A program made the translations under genes and the position numbers. The notes beneath the pieces were generated by a model. That model had not been told where the DNA came from. It did no database searches and was given only the letters and a program-made list of their open reading frames with translations. A stretch of 64,000 bases of DNA from Mucilaginibacter sp. PAMC 26640 (lineage in GTDB: Bacteria; Bacteroidota; Bacteroidia; Sphingobacteriales; Sphingobacteriaceae): positions 2,976,001 to 3,040,000 of the forward strand of contig CP014773.1 in NCBI GenBank assembly GCA_001596135.1. The letters are read 5' to 3'. How positions within the stretch are numbered: the stretch's first letter is position 1; every line of letters starts with the position of its first letter. Of the stretch, positions 54,599 through 64,000 are shown one piece after another.

Positions 54599-55816
54599 AT
54601 GAAAAAAGTATTTTTGGGCCTGATGGTTGTGGCGACTGTTTTGTCCGCATCATGTAGTAAAAAAAATGGAGAAACACCAGGTACCGGGGGCACTACACCA
54701 CCGGTAGTAAATCCACCTGCGGCAGTTACGAATTACCTTGATCTGGCAAAGCAGACCCGCAGTTTTATCAGCAGTAATTTGCTTACGTCAAACTTTAGCT
54801 ATCGTGCCAATACTACTTCACACGCCAACGATTGCTATGAGTGGTACAACGTTAGCCAAATTTATGCGGATGCTGCTTTAGTCGCTGCCGGCGACGCATC
54901 GGCTCTGCCGTACATGAACAGAACATTCAGTTTTATGGAGAACTTCTGGGATAAGGCCGACCTTCGCGGCGGTTACTTCGCCGCAGTGCATCTGGATGGC
55001 AGCGGCGCCGCGGGTGATAAATTTGTTGATGATAACGGCCTCACGGGCATGGTTTACCTGGAAGCTTATGAAATAACTACCGGTAATGATAAAGCCGCTT
55101 ATTTAGCTAAGGCTAAAGCATGTGCCGATTGGCTAATTAACAGCGGACTTTGGGATAGTACCTATGGCGGAGGCTTTTGGTGGAATACATCTAAACCCGA
55201 TAAACCAACACAGTCAAATGGAGTGGCGATGCAGCTTTTTGCTAAGTTGTTTACCATCACCGGCGAAGCGACCTACCGCGACTGGGCGACAAAAGTAAAT
55301 ACCTGGCTTAACAATACGATGTATGATTCGGCCAGCGGATTGTATATCTGGAAAATTGACGGCGGCGGCGCAGGCGTTAAACACTTTGAAAAATTCACTT
55401 ATGATAATGCCGTAATGTTAGAAGCTGATATCCTCTATGGAAAGGCTCTTAATGATGCAAGTTACCTGGCCAAAGCACAGGCTATTGGCAATGCTATGAA
55501 TGCCGTATTATGGAATGCGCAATTTAAAGGCTATATTTTTAATACCGACCCAACCCAAACGCGCATCAACCCGGCATGGTGTGGCTGGGGAAGCCAGGGA
55601 ATGATCAGGCTTTATGAGCAGGATAAAGATAAAAAGTGGCTTACTTTTGCCCGTAATAATATTGATGCCTTAAATAAGGCGACACGCAATGCGGATGCTA
55701 AGGCATACTACTTTTTCGCCAGTTTCGATGCTTCGAACCGCTCACCGGAAATTGAGGGGGTTGATCAGGCCTGGATGCAACGCGTGCAGGCCATGATGGC
55801 AATCTATGATAAATAA
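54599..55816 (+). CDS. GH76 endo-alpha-1,6-mannanase-family lipoprotein
   Basis: A 405-residue lipoprotein (lipobox LSASC, then SKKNGETPG and a Gly/Thr/Pro linker) with an alpha/alpha-barrel of GH76. The twin-aspartate catalytic motif is DKFVDDNGLTGMVYLEAYE; also typical are WLINSGLWDSTYGGGFWWN and FTYDNAVMLEADILYGKAL. GH76 enzymes cut the alpha-1,6 backbone of fungal mannan. The charged, low-complexity sequence after the lipid cysteine fits export to the cell surface, where it would act first. I use the ATG at 54599. Confidence 0.9.
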   Translation: MKKVFLGLMVVATVLSASCSKKNGETPGTGGTTPPVVNPPAAVTNYLDLAKQTRSFISSNLLTSNFSYRANTTSHANDCYEWYNVSQIYADAALVAAGDASALPYMNRTFSFMENFWDKADLRGGYFAAVHLDGSGAAGDKFVDDNGLTGMVYLEAYEITTGNDKAAYLAKAKACADWLINSGLWDSTYGGGFWWNTSKPDKPTQSNGVAMQLFAKLFTITGEATYRDWATKVNTWLNNTMYDSASGLYIWKIDGGGAGVKHFEKFTYDNAVMLEADILYGKALNDASYLAKAQAIGNAMNAVLWNAQFKGYIFNTDPTQTRINPAWCGWGSQGMIRLYEQDKDKKWLTFARNNIDALNKATRNADAKAYYFFASFDASNRSPEIEGVDQAWMQRVQAMMAIYDK

Positions 55817-55848
55817 AAACCTGGTGGTTTGTGCCACTGCTATAAAAT

Positions 55849-58221
55849 ATGTTCATGAGAAATAAGTTTATCCCCGGTGCTGCTTTGCTAGCCATTTTAA
55901 TTGCAGGCTGCAGTGTTAAGCGGGAATCTGTATCCAAATACGTTGATCCAAATATCGGTACTGCACATAGCAGATGGTTTTTTTATACGCCCGCTGCCGT
56001 GCCTTACGGTATGGCAAAACTGGCACCATCCACAAACGGGCACTATGGAAATCCCTCTGGTTGGGAAGCGGTAGGATATGACACCCGACAAAACTCTATA
56101 GAGGGTTTTGTTCATTTCCATGAGTGGCAGGTTGGTGGCGTAAGTTATATGCCAACAACTGGCGAGCTACGCGTCCGCCCGGGTGATCTGGAAGGCAGGG
56201 AATCTGGCTATCGTTCCAAGTTCGATCGGAAAAATCAGGTTGCAGAGCCGGGATATTACAAAGTACTGCTTGATGATTATAAAATAACAGCAGAACTTAC
56301 CGCAACAAAGCGCGTCGGTTTCCAGCGTTACACCTTTCCTAAAAATAACCTGTCGCATATTATATTGGATATAGGAAACAAACAAGGGGAAAGTAGCGAC
56401 GTAATTGATGCATCGGTAAAAATGCTGGATGATACCCACTTTGAAGGGTTTGTAAGCACTTATCCTAAATACGTAAACATTTATGATCCGCAAGGGAAAG
56501 TGAATATGTATTTCTACGGTGAGTTGAGCAAGAAGCCCTTAAGTGTTGATGCTTTTGTGGGCGAGGCCGTAAAAGCGGATACTACCGTTGCGATTGGCAA
56601 AGGGGCTGGACTGGTACTCAATTATCAAACATCTGATAACGAAGTAGTTGTTGTTAAAACAGGGTTGTCCTACACTTCAAATGCTAATGCAAAAGCAAAT
56701 TTTATAGCGGAAGCGACAGGCCTTTCATTCGACCAGGCGCGAATAAATGCGCAAAAAACCTGGGAGCAGCAATTAGGTAAAATTAGAGTGGAGGGCAGCG
56801 ATATCCAAAACAAAACCAAATTTTATACGGGGCTTTTTCATGCGCTTTTGGGCAGGGGCATAGCCAGCGATGTAAATGGCGACTATCCTAAACATGGCGG
56901 ACAAACAGGCCAGTTACCAGCACAAACAGATAAAAACCTGAAAGCCGAATTCATCAACACAGACGCCATTTGGGGAGGTTTCTGGAATATCACGCAGCTA
57001 TGGTCACTGTCATATCCGGAATGGTACGGTAGCTTTGTAAATACACAATTGCAGATTTACAAAGACAAAGGATGGTTCAGTGATGGAGTGGCCAATAGTG
57101 AATATGTATCCGGGGTAGGTACCAACTTTGTGGCGCTCGCGGTGGCCGGTGCATATAATGTGGGCATTCGTAATTACGATGTAAAACTTGCTTATGAGGC
57201 TGTCAAAGCCAACGAGCTTAATTCTAAAAATCGCCCGGTTGGATCTGGTAAATTGGATACTAAGGCTTTTGTAGAACGTGGTTTTGTGCCATACTTTGAC
57301 CAAACCGGAAGAGATTTTGTGACTGATTCCACCGGATCTAACTTTGCAGGTTCACACACATTAGAGTATAGCTACAGTGCCTTTGCAGCAGCTCAAATGG
57401 CTAAAGCGATGGATAAAACTGAAGACTATCAACAATTGATCAAATTATCAAACGGCTGGCGACAAATCTTCAATCCAAAGAATAAACTGATGCAGCCAAA
57501 AAGGGCAAACGGCACCTTTATCGACAAGTTTGACCCTTATCAGCCTTGGCGGGGATATCAGGAAGGGAACGCGGTACAATACACCTTCTATGTGCCTCAA
57601 AACCCGGCCGGGTTAATAGATGCTATAGGGAAGGATAACTTTAATAAACGGTTGGACAGCATCTTTACGGTTTCAGAGAAACTTGGCTTTGGTGGTGGCA
57701 AAACTATTGATGCCTTCGCCGGGATCAACTCTATTTACAACCATGGTAATCAGCCCAACCTGCATATTAGCTGGTTATTCAATTTCTCGGGTAAGCCCTG
57801 GTTAACTCAAAAGTGGACAAGGCTTATTGGCCAGGAGTTTTATGGTACCGAACCCATACATGGCTATGGTTACGGGCAGGACGAAGACCAGGGGCAACTT
57901 GGCTCGTGGTATGTAATAAACGCGTTAGGTTTGTTTGATGTGAAAGGATTTACAGACTTGCGCCCAATAATTGAATTGGGGAGCCCACTATTTGATAAGG
58001 CTCTGATTACCTTGGGTAACGGCAAAAAGCTAACAATAGAAACCAACAACAACAGTAAGGAAAATGTGTATATCCAGTCAGCCGAATTTAACGGTGTGCC
58101 ATTGAATAATTGCTGGCTCTACCGCGATGAAATAATTAAAGGTGGTAAGTTAAAATTTCTAATGGGCAATCAGCCAAACAAAAATTGGGGTACAAAAACA
58201 CCTCCGCCATCGGCACAGTAA
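55849..58221 (+). CDS. GH92 exo-alpha-mannosidase lipoprotein
   Basis: A 790-residue lipoprotein (lipobox LLAILIAGC, then SVKRESVSK) with one GH92 unit: KYVDPNIGTAHSRWFFYTPA, then FYTGLFHALLGRGIASDVNG, FINTDAIWGGFWNITQLWSL and the catalytic/calcium block GQDEDQGQLGSWYVINALGL. It differs from the GH92 at 40334 in motif wording and lacks the extra C-terminal domains. It should trim alpha-mannosyl side chains. It lies 32 bases after the first GH76 gene and 17 bases before the second, all in one operon. Confidence 0.9.
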   Translation: MFMRNKFIPGAALLAILIAGCSVKRESVSKYVDPNIGTAHSRWFFYTPAAVPYGMAKLAPSTNGHYGNPSGWEAVGYDTRQNSIEGFVHFHEWQVGGVSYMPTTGELRVRPGDLEGRESGYRSKFDRKNQVAEPGYYKVLLDDYKITAELTATKRVGFQRYTFPKNNLSHIILDIGNKQGESSDVIDASVKMLDDTHFEGFVSTYPKYVNIYDPQGKVNMYFYGELSKKPLSVDAFVGEAVKADTTVAIGKGAGLVLNYQTSDNEVVVVKTGLSYTSNANAKANFIAEATGLSFDQARINAQKTWEQQLGKIRVEGSDIQNKTKFYTGLFHALLGRGIASDVNGDYPKHGGQTGQLPAQTDKNLKAEFINTDAIWGGFWNITQLWSLSYPEWYGSFVNTQLQIYKDKGWFSDGVANSEYVSGVGTNFVALAVAGAYNVGIRNYDVKLAYEAVKANELNSKNRPVGSGKLDTKAFVERGFVPYFDQTGRDFVTDSTGSNFAGSHTLEYSYSAFAAAQMAKAMDKTEDYQQLIKLSNGWRQIFNPKNKLMQPKRANGTFIDKFDPYQPWRGYQEGNAVQYTFYVPQNPAGLIDAIGKDNFNKRLDSIFTVSEKLGFGGGKTIDAFAGINSIYNHGNQPNLHISWLFNFSGKPWLTQKWTRLIGQEFYGTEPIHGYGYGQDEDQGQLGSWYVINALGLFDVKGFTDLRPIIELGSPLFDKALITLGNGKKLTIETNNNSKENVYIQSAEFNGVPLNNCWLYRDEIIKGGKLKFLMGNQPNKNWGTKTPPPSAQ

Positions 58222-58238
58222 ACTTATCATCTCAAAAA

Positions 58239-59441
58239 ATGAATTTAATAAATTGTAAATCGTTGGCTTTAGTTGTGGCAGGCATTCTTGTTGCCGGCTG
58301 TTTTCAAAAATCATCCGCGCAGCTAAAAAAAAATTCGGCGGTATACCGGCAACGTGCGGAAAGTATGTATGCTAATATTTGGAGGCTCTACCGTGTTCCA
58401 AAACAAAATGGACTTTTTTCGGAAAACTATCCATCCAATAAAAAGGATACCCTCAATTATTTTCAGGGTGAAGGCGTAAAAGAGAAAGAAGTAAGCTTCT
58501 TATGGCCGTTCTCCGGCGTCTTTTCTGCAACAAATGTGCTGATGAGGATGCCGGCATTAAAAGCTAAATATAAACCTTATCAGGATAGTTTGGTGATGGG
58601 GATAGAGCAGTATCGGGATACGGTACGGCAGCCGGCTGGCTATCAGGCCTACCCGGTTAAATTTGAGAAAGCCGACCGTTATTATGACGATAATGGCCTT
58701 GTAGGTATTGACTATATGGAATCCTATTTCAATACTAAAAATCCCTTATACCTTCAAAGGGCAAAGGGGGTTTTTAAGTTTATTTTAAGCGGGTGGAATA
58801 ATGACGCTGGCGGCGGCGTAACCTGGTTAGAAGGACATAAGGATCAAAAGCCTGCTTGTACAAATGGAATGGCTACTTTAACCGCGTTGAAAATATATAA
58901 AGGATGCAAGGATAAATATTACCTGGAACAGGGCAAAAAGTTCTATCAATGGATGTACCAAACGCTTCGCGACAGCACTACAGGTGTAGTTACTAATGAT
59001 GTAAAGCTTGACGGGAAACAAAACCGCACATTCTGGACCTATAACACCGGCTCCCTGTTAGAAGCTGCAGTAATGCTTTACCAGTTTACCGGCGAGAAAC
59101 AATACCTGCAGCAAGCTAAACTACTGGCAGCTGATAGTTATAACTATTTTACTGCTGTTCCGCACGATAAAAACTTAATTCACCATATAGATCTGCCCTG
59201 GTTTGTCGCTGTATTATTTAGAGGATATGAAGCATTATATAAAGTTGATGGCAATTATAAATATGTATCGGCTATCGAACATGATCTTAATTATGCCTGG
59301 GTAAATGCGAAAGATAAATATAGTTTAACAACCCACAGTTGGTTGCCAAAGCCCGATGAATTAAACAAATCCAAATGGCTGTTGGACGAAGCTTGCGTGG
59401 CGGAACTTTATGCACGGTTAAGCATATTGAACTTAGAGTAA
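58239..59441 (+). CDS. Second GH76-family alpha-1,6-mannanase
   Basis: A 400-residue exported protein (possible lipobox GILVAGC, then FQKSSAQ). GH76 motifs are DRYYDDNGLVGIDYMESYFN (twin aspartates), GWNNDAGGGVTWLEG, and FWTYNTGSLLEAAVMLYQFT. It is clearly a paralogue of the GH76 at 54599 but distant, so it may act on shorter oligomers in the periplasm. The start at 58239 gives a signal peptide; a longer TTG-started frame overlaps the GH92 gene. A strong terminator follows 25 bases after the stop and ends the mannan operon. Confidence 0.88.
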   Translation: MNLINCKSLALVVAGILVAGCFQKSSAQLKKNSAVYRQRAESMYANIWRLYRVPKQNGLFSENYPSNKKDTLNYFQGEGVKEKEVSFLWPFSGVFSATNVLMRMPALKAKYKPYQDSLVMGIEQYRDTVRQPAGYQAYPVKFEKADRYYDDNGLVGIDYMESYFNTKNPLYLQRAKGVFKFILSGWNNDAGGGVTWLEGHKDQKPACTNGMATLTALKIYKGCKDKYYLEQGKKFYQWMYQTLRDSTTGVVTNDVKLDGKQNRTFWTYNTGSLLEAAVMLYQFTGEKQYLQQAKLLAADSYNYFTAVPHDKNLIHHIDLPWFVAVLFRGYEALYKVDGNYKYVSAIEHDLNYAWVNAKDKYSLTTHSWLPKPDELNKSKWLLDEACVAELYARLSILNLE

Positions 59442-59466
59442 TATCGTTTACATTGTTGATTAGTAT

Positions 59467-59498
59467 AAACCGCCGGTTGTGAGATCCGGCGGTTTTTT
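59467..59498 (+). terminator. Rho-independent terminator of the mannan operon
   Basis: AAACCGCCGG (59467-59476) pairs perfectly with CCGGCGGTTT (59486-59495) around a 9-base loop, followed by a T run to 59498. Confidence 0.9.
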
Positions 59499-59608
59499 AT
59501 TGTAGCAGCAAATTTAAATTCGTGTTCGGCGCGGTGCGGTAAAGGTATAGTCATTGTGCCATCTTCCTAAGGTTAACTGCTGTTATTAATGGGTTTATCC
59601 GGCTTTCT

Positions 59609-59639
59609 GTTGATAACGTGCATTGAGACATTACATTTG
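59609..59639 (+). promoter_or_regulatory. Candidate promoter of the metal-efflux operon
   Basis: GTTG (59609-59612), exactly 19 bases, then TACATTTG (59632-59639, exact TAnnTTTG). The start site should be near 59646, about 50 bases before the GTG at 59698. A second -7-like element TATATTTG (59686-59693) is too close to the start codon to serve it. Confidence 0.5.
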
Positions 59640-59697
59640 TTTTTAAAGGAATTTTTAAAAACAGGAGTTATGAAATATTAAAAATTATATTTGCAGT

Positions 59698-60072
59698 GTG
59701 AAAAAGGCATTGATCTACCTCTTTCTTCCACTTATATTATTGAACGGCTGCGTATGTGAGTTGCTGAAGGCTCCTCTGCTCGTTTCCCATTATCTCACGC
59801 ATCGCACACTGAATCATGTGGGCATTATGCAATTTATTTCTATGCATTATTTGGGGAATGATATTGACGATAACGATGATGCCGAAGATAATAGACTCCC
59901 CTTTAAAAAAGCCGATTGCAATACATTTATACAATTTAATGTACCACTTACACAATCTGTAATTGCATTAAAGAAGCCTTGGTACGCTGTTGTTCAGCAT
60001 AATTCTTACCGGCTTTCCTTTGAGGTATGTAATGCTCCCATAGATCCTTCTTTTAAGCCGCCTCAGGCATAG
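59698..60072 (+). CDS. Small lipoprotein-like protein upstream of the metal RND pump
   Basis: A 124-residue protein, GTG start, with a hydrophobic signal and lipobox-like LILLNGC near residue 18. The mature part has a His- and Asp-rich stretch (MQFISMHYLGNDIDDNDDAE) that could bind metal. No family is recognised with confidence; similar short proteins are, to my recollection, found ahead of CzcA/CusA genes in Bacteroidota. It lies 89 bases upstream of the pump gene and likely shares its promoter. The role in metal sensing or delivery is a guess. Confidence 0.6.
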   Translation: MKKALIYLFLPLILLNGCVCELLKAPLLVSHYLTHRTLNHVGIMQFISMHYLGNDIDDNDDAEDNRLPFKKADCNTFIQFNVPLTQSVIALKKPWYAVVQHNSYRLSFEVCNAPIDPSFKPPQA

Positions 60073-60161
60073 TATTCTTAAACTTTTTTCATTTCAGGTT
60101 GCCGGCTATGTTAGCCGCGTATCTGCCTGTTGTATATTATTAAAAATTTTATTGAATATCT

Positions 60162-63100
60162 ATGCTGAATAAGATCATCAGCTTTTCCGTTCGGAATAAG
60201 CTGCTCATAGGTCTGTTCGTATTCGCCTTAGTCATTTGGGGTGGATATGAAGTGACCAAACTACCTATAGACGCCGTACCTGATATTACTGATAATCAGG
60301 TGCAGGTTATTACGGTTTCTCCATCTCTTGGTGCTCCTGATGTGGAGCGCCTGATTACATTCCCTGTCGAGCAGTCGTGCAGTAACATATCCGGGCTAAA
60401 GCAAATCCGGAGCTTTTCCCGTTTCGGGCTATCGTTAGTCACCATTGTGTTTGAAGACGCAACTGATCTTTACTGGGCCCGGCAGCAGGTAAGCGAGCGC
60501 TTGCAAGCTGTGCAGCGGGACCTGCCTAACGGCATAGGCGCGCCGGAACTAGCGCCGGTGTCTACCGGTTTGGGTGAAATTTATCAATATGTAGTGAGGC
60601 CTAAGCCCGGTTACGAAGGGAAATACGGGCCGACAGAGTTGCGTACGCTTCAAGATTGGGTTGTGCGGCGACAGCTAATGGGTACTCCCGGCGTGGCTGA
60701 GGTATCCAGTTTTGGCGGCAATGTTAAACAATACGAGATTGCAGTGAAGCCGGGCCAACTGAAAGCAAGCAATGTAACCATCGCAGAAGTTTTTGACGCG
60801 CTGGGCCGTAACAATCAAAATACCGGCGGTGCTTATATAGAGAAAGGGCCTACCGTACTTTACATCCGCAGCGAGGGGTTAACAACAAACCTGCAGGATA
60901 TTGAAAAGATAGTAGTCAAAACCTTGCCTAACGGCTTGCCCGTGCTGATCCGCGATGTTGCAGAGGTACGTTTTGGATCGGCGATCAGGTATGGCGCCAT
61001 GACTTTTAATGATAAGGGTGAAGTAGCGGGTGCGGTTGTGCTGATGCTTAAAGGTGAGAATTCGTCTGTTGTAGTGAAGCGTGTGAAAGCGAAAATAGCT
61101 GAGATCCAAAAAATGCTGCCCCAGGGTGTGGTAGTTGAACCGTTCCTGGACCGTACCAAAATGGTAAACAACGCTATTGAAACTGTAGAGCATAACCTGA
61201 TGGAAGGTGCCCTTATTGTAGTATTTGTGTTAGTTTTTTTCCTGGGAAATATCCGCGCAGGCTTGATCGTATCGTCTGTGATACCGCTTTCCATGCTTTT
61301 TGCAATTATCCTGATGAACATGTTTGGGGTAGGCGGTAATTTGATGAGTTTAGGTGCGATAGATTTCGGTTTGATCGTAGATGGCTCCGTTATCATAGTA
61401 GAAGCCGTTTTACATAGCTTTTCTCACGAGAAAAGGTTCAAAACTATTGACAGGCTATCGCAGGATGATATGGATCAGGAGATCGAAAAATCTACAGGGA
61501 TGACCATCAATTCGGCGGTATTCAGCCAGATCATTATCCTGATTGTTTATTTGCCTATTCTGTCTTTGCAGGGCATCGAAGGCAAGATGTTCAAACCAAT
61601 GGCTTTGACCGTAGCATTTGCCATATTAGGGGCTTTTGTGATGTCGGTTACCTATGTGCCGATGATGAATGCACTTTTTTTAAATAAAAAACTAAATCAT
61701 AAAAAAACACCTGCAGATAAAATGACTGCCTGGCTGGAAGGTAAATATCAACCCATATTAAAAAAGGTGATCAACTATCCACGATCGGTAATCGCAATCA
61801 CGCTGAGCCTTTTCGCTTTATCCATTTACCTGATGATGGGTTTGGGGGGTGAATTTATTCCGCAGATAGAAGAGGGAGATTTCGCGGTAGAAACCCGGTT
61901 GCTCACGGGTAGCAATCTCCAAAACACCATCAAGTACACGCAGCAGGCATCATCTATTTTGCTGAAGAAATTCCCGGAGGTTGAAAAGGTGGTCACGAAA
62001 ATAGGCAGCGCTGAAATCCCTACCGATCCTATGCCTTTTGAAGCGGGGGATATGATGGTGATCCTGAAACCTAAAAGTGAATGGACATCAGCAAAAACTT
62101 TCCCTGATTTATCAGAAAAAAGACCCATGCATTGTCGGCAGTACCCGGTATTCGCGTGGGCTTTCAGTTTCCTGTGCAAATGCGTTTTAACGAATTGATG
62201 ACCGGTGCGCGCCAGGATGTGGTGTGTAAGATCTTCGGCGAAAATCTTGATTCGTTAACCAACTACGCGCACCGCTTAAACAATATTATTCAAACCGTGC
62301 CGGGCGCAATAAACGTTTACGAAGAAACGGTTACCGGGATGCCCCAGGTAGTAATTCATTATAACCGGGATGCAATGGCGAAATATGGTTTAAATGTTCT
62401 GGATATCAACCAGGCAGTAAATACCGCATTTGCCGGGCAGAGCGCCGGACAGGTTTTTGAAGGCGAAAAACGCTTTGACCTGGTAGTTCGTTTGGCCAAT
62501 GAATCACGCCGGGATCTCACCGATATCCGTAATTTGTTGATTCCGACACCGGGCGGACAGCAGATCCCTATTTCGCAGGTGGCGCAGATAGAGGAAGTGG
62601 AAGGAGTGAACCAGATACAGCGTGAAGATACCCGCAGGCGAATTGTGATTGGTTTTAATATCAGCGGTCGCGATGTACAATCTATCGTAAAGGAATTGCA
62701 GCAAAAAGTGCAGCAGCAACTGAAATTACCGGCAGATTACAAATTGGTGTACGGCGGGAGTTTCGAAAATATGAATGGTGCCAAAGCCAGGCTTTCGGTA
62801 GTGGTGCCCGTTGCATTGCTTATGATTTTTTTACTGCTCTATTTTGCCTTTAACTCTGTAAAACAGGGGTTACTCATCTATACAGCGATACCCTTATCTG
62901 CCACCGGTGGCATTTTCGCTTTATGGATCCGAGATCTTCCTTTCAGCATCTCCGCAGGTGTGGGCTTTATTGCCTTGTTTGGTGTTGCTGTTCTCAATGG
63001 CATACTACTGGTATCGGAATTCAACCGGCTTAAAAACGAGGGGGAAACAGACATCCGAACCATTGTGATGACTGCCACCCGATCAAAATTACGGGCTTTA

Positions 63101-64000
63101 CTCATGACTGCGTTGGTACCGTCGCTTGGTTTTATCCCAATGGCTATAAGTAATGGCGCGGGAGGTGCAGTTCAAAAGCCACTGGCTACCGTGGTTATAG
63201 GCGGCTTAATCATATCAACTATGCTAACCTTATTCGTACTACCCATTTTTTATATTCTTTTTGAAAAAGGCTTTAAGTTTTTCCGGGCAGTACCTAAAAC
63301 AGCGGTAACAACTTTATTGCTTTGCTTTGTGGGTTACAGTGCTTCAGCGCAAACTACATTAACGCTGGAACAGGCAAGCGAGCGTTTAAAAACAAATAAT
63401 CTGGCAATTCAGGCAGCGGTACTGAATGAACAATATAGTAAGGCTTTATTGCCTGCTTCATTTGACCTGGACAGGATTGCGCTGGGTATGGAATATGGAC
63501 AGCTGAACAGTACCGTTAAAGACACACGGTTTTCCGTCATGCAAGGCTTCCAGTTCCCTACCGTTTACGCCCGGGAGCGGGCTGTTTCAAAAGCAAATAT
63601 AACCATTGCTAAAAGTGAGACAAATAACCGGTTGGCTGATTTGCAGACCGAACTGAAGCAAGTATTTTACAGTTTGTTGGTGATGACCCAAAAGCAAAAG
63701 GTGCTTATGCAAGCCGATAGTATTTACGGCCGTTTTTTGGAGAAGGCAAACAACAGGTTCAAAGCCGGCGACGCTGACAGGTTGGAAACCGCGACTGCAG
63801 CCAATCAACGTATCCTCATTTCGGTACAGCTTAAAAACCTGCTGACGGATAAAAACATTTACCAAAACAGATTGCGCCTCTTAACCAATAGTGCCGGCCC
63901 GGTTACCCCTTTGGCGGATAGTATTATTTATACTGCCCCGGTTATTAGTTTAAATGCGTCTTCAACCGCAAGCAATGCACAATTACAACTGCAACAAGCT
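60162..64000 (+). CDS. CzcA-type heavy-metal RND efflux pump fused to an outer-membrane efflux domain; frameshifted and cut by the window end
   Basis: The frame from 60162 encodes the N-terminal half of an HME-RND pump (ISFSVRNKLLIGLFVFALVI, IPLSMLFAIILMNMFGVGGN). The helix-4 motif DFGLIVDGSVIIVE points to divalent cations (Zn/Co/Ni type) more than Cu/Ag. At a run of six A (62116-62121) the frame fails and stops at 62198; from there the -1 frame continues the family sequence (ALSAVPGIRVGF, QMRFNELMTGARQD) through the second membrane half. It then runs without a stop into a TolC-like part (TTLTLEQASERLKTNNLAIQ) to base 64000. Fusion of pump and outer-membrane factor is known in Bacteroidota. 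One extra A would restore at least 1280 codons. Confidence 0.88.

Noticed and set aside
55849..58221. Loss of the catalytic block in the second GH92
   Set aside because: GQDEDQGQLGSWYV aligns with the family block G-N-E/D-D-x-G-Q-M-S-A-W-Y-V with the acidic residues kept, so the enzyme is probably active.
60860..61396. 178-codon open frame on the minus strand inside the pump gene
   Set aside because: It lies wholly antisense to strongly conserved RND sequence, has low-complexity Thr/Ser/Ile-rich composition and no recognisable domain.

Overview
The window looks like chromosomal DNA of a glycan-degrading Bacteroidota species, most likely from Sphingobacteriaceae and close to Mucilaginibacter or Pedobacter. 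The genus is an inference from gene content. The sequence directly shows two SusC/SusD loci, an ECF-sigma/FecR pair, a third TonB-receptor/DUF4249 pair, many secreted glycosidases, weak Shine-Dalgarno signals, and promoter-like elements of the Bacteroidota type (TTTG, about 19 nt, TAnnTTTG). No rRNA, tRNA, CRISPR array or insertion sequence was seen.

Layout: (1) 1-3797, the 3' part of a giant CheB/CheR-PAS-histidine kinase. (2) 3984-6200, a PiT phosphate transporter and a tandem universal-stress protein, ending in a bidirectional terminator. (3) 14258 back to 6300 (minus), an L-arabinose operon: NUDIX-type regulator, araB, araD, a GH27 enzyme, araA and an SSS sugar symporter. (4) 14836-17976, a TonB receptor with a DUF4249 lipoprotein. 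(5) 20716 back to 18298 (minus), inositol oxygenase with a GH28 pectinase. (6) 26042 back to 21049 (minus), a fucose cluster: FucP symporter, GH29 fucosidase, aldo/keto reductase and Zn-dehydrogenase, with a divergent frameshifted AraC regulator at 26173-27044. (7) 27204-43609, an ECF/FecR-controlled PUL: SusC with STN domain, SusD, GH89, GH35, an HGSNAT/NagX-like membrane protein and a GH92 with C-terminal LamG. (8) 44310-59441, an alpha-mannan-type PUL: GntR/UTRA repressor, mannose-6-phosphate isomerase, MFS sugar porter, SusC, SusD, SusE, GH76, GH92, GH76. (9) 59698-64000, a heavy-metal RND pump fused to an outer-membrane efflux domain, frameshifted and cut by the window end.

The genes work as several substrate modules. 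Surface lipoproteins bind and cut polysaccharide, TonB receptors import oligomers, periplasmic exo-glycosidases release monosaccharides, inner-membrane symporters take these up (SSS with arabinose, FucP with fucose, an MFS porter with mannose), and isomerases, kinases or dehydrogenases feed them into central metabolism. Each module has its own regulator: NUDIX-AraR, AraC, ECF/FecR or GntR.

The most interesting items are: two near-identical palindromes at the GntR gene, one lying exactly on the -7 element of the mannan operon; the pairing of GH89 (NAGLU family) with an HGSNAT-like membrane protein in one tight operon; hairpins that follow the binding-protein block in both PULs; and two genes (araC and czcA) broken by a one-base loss at a 6-base homopolymer. 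No wholly new system can be claimed from sequence reading alone.
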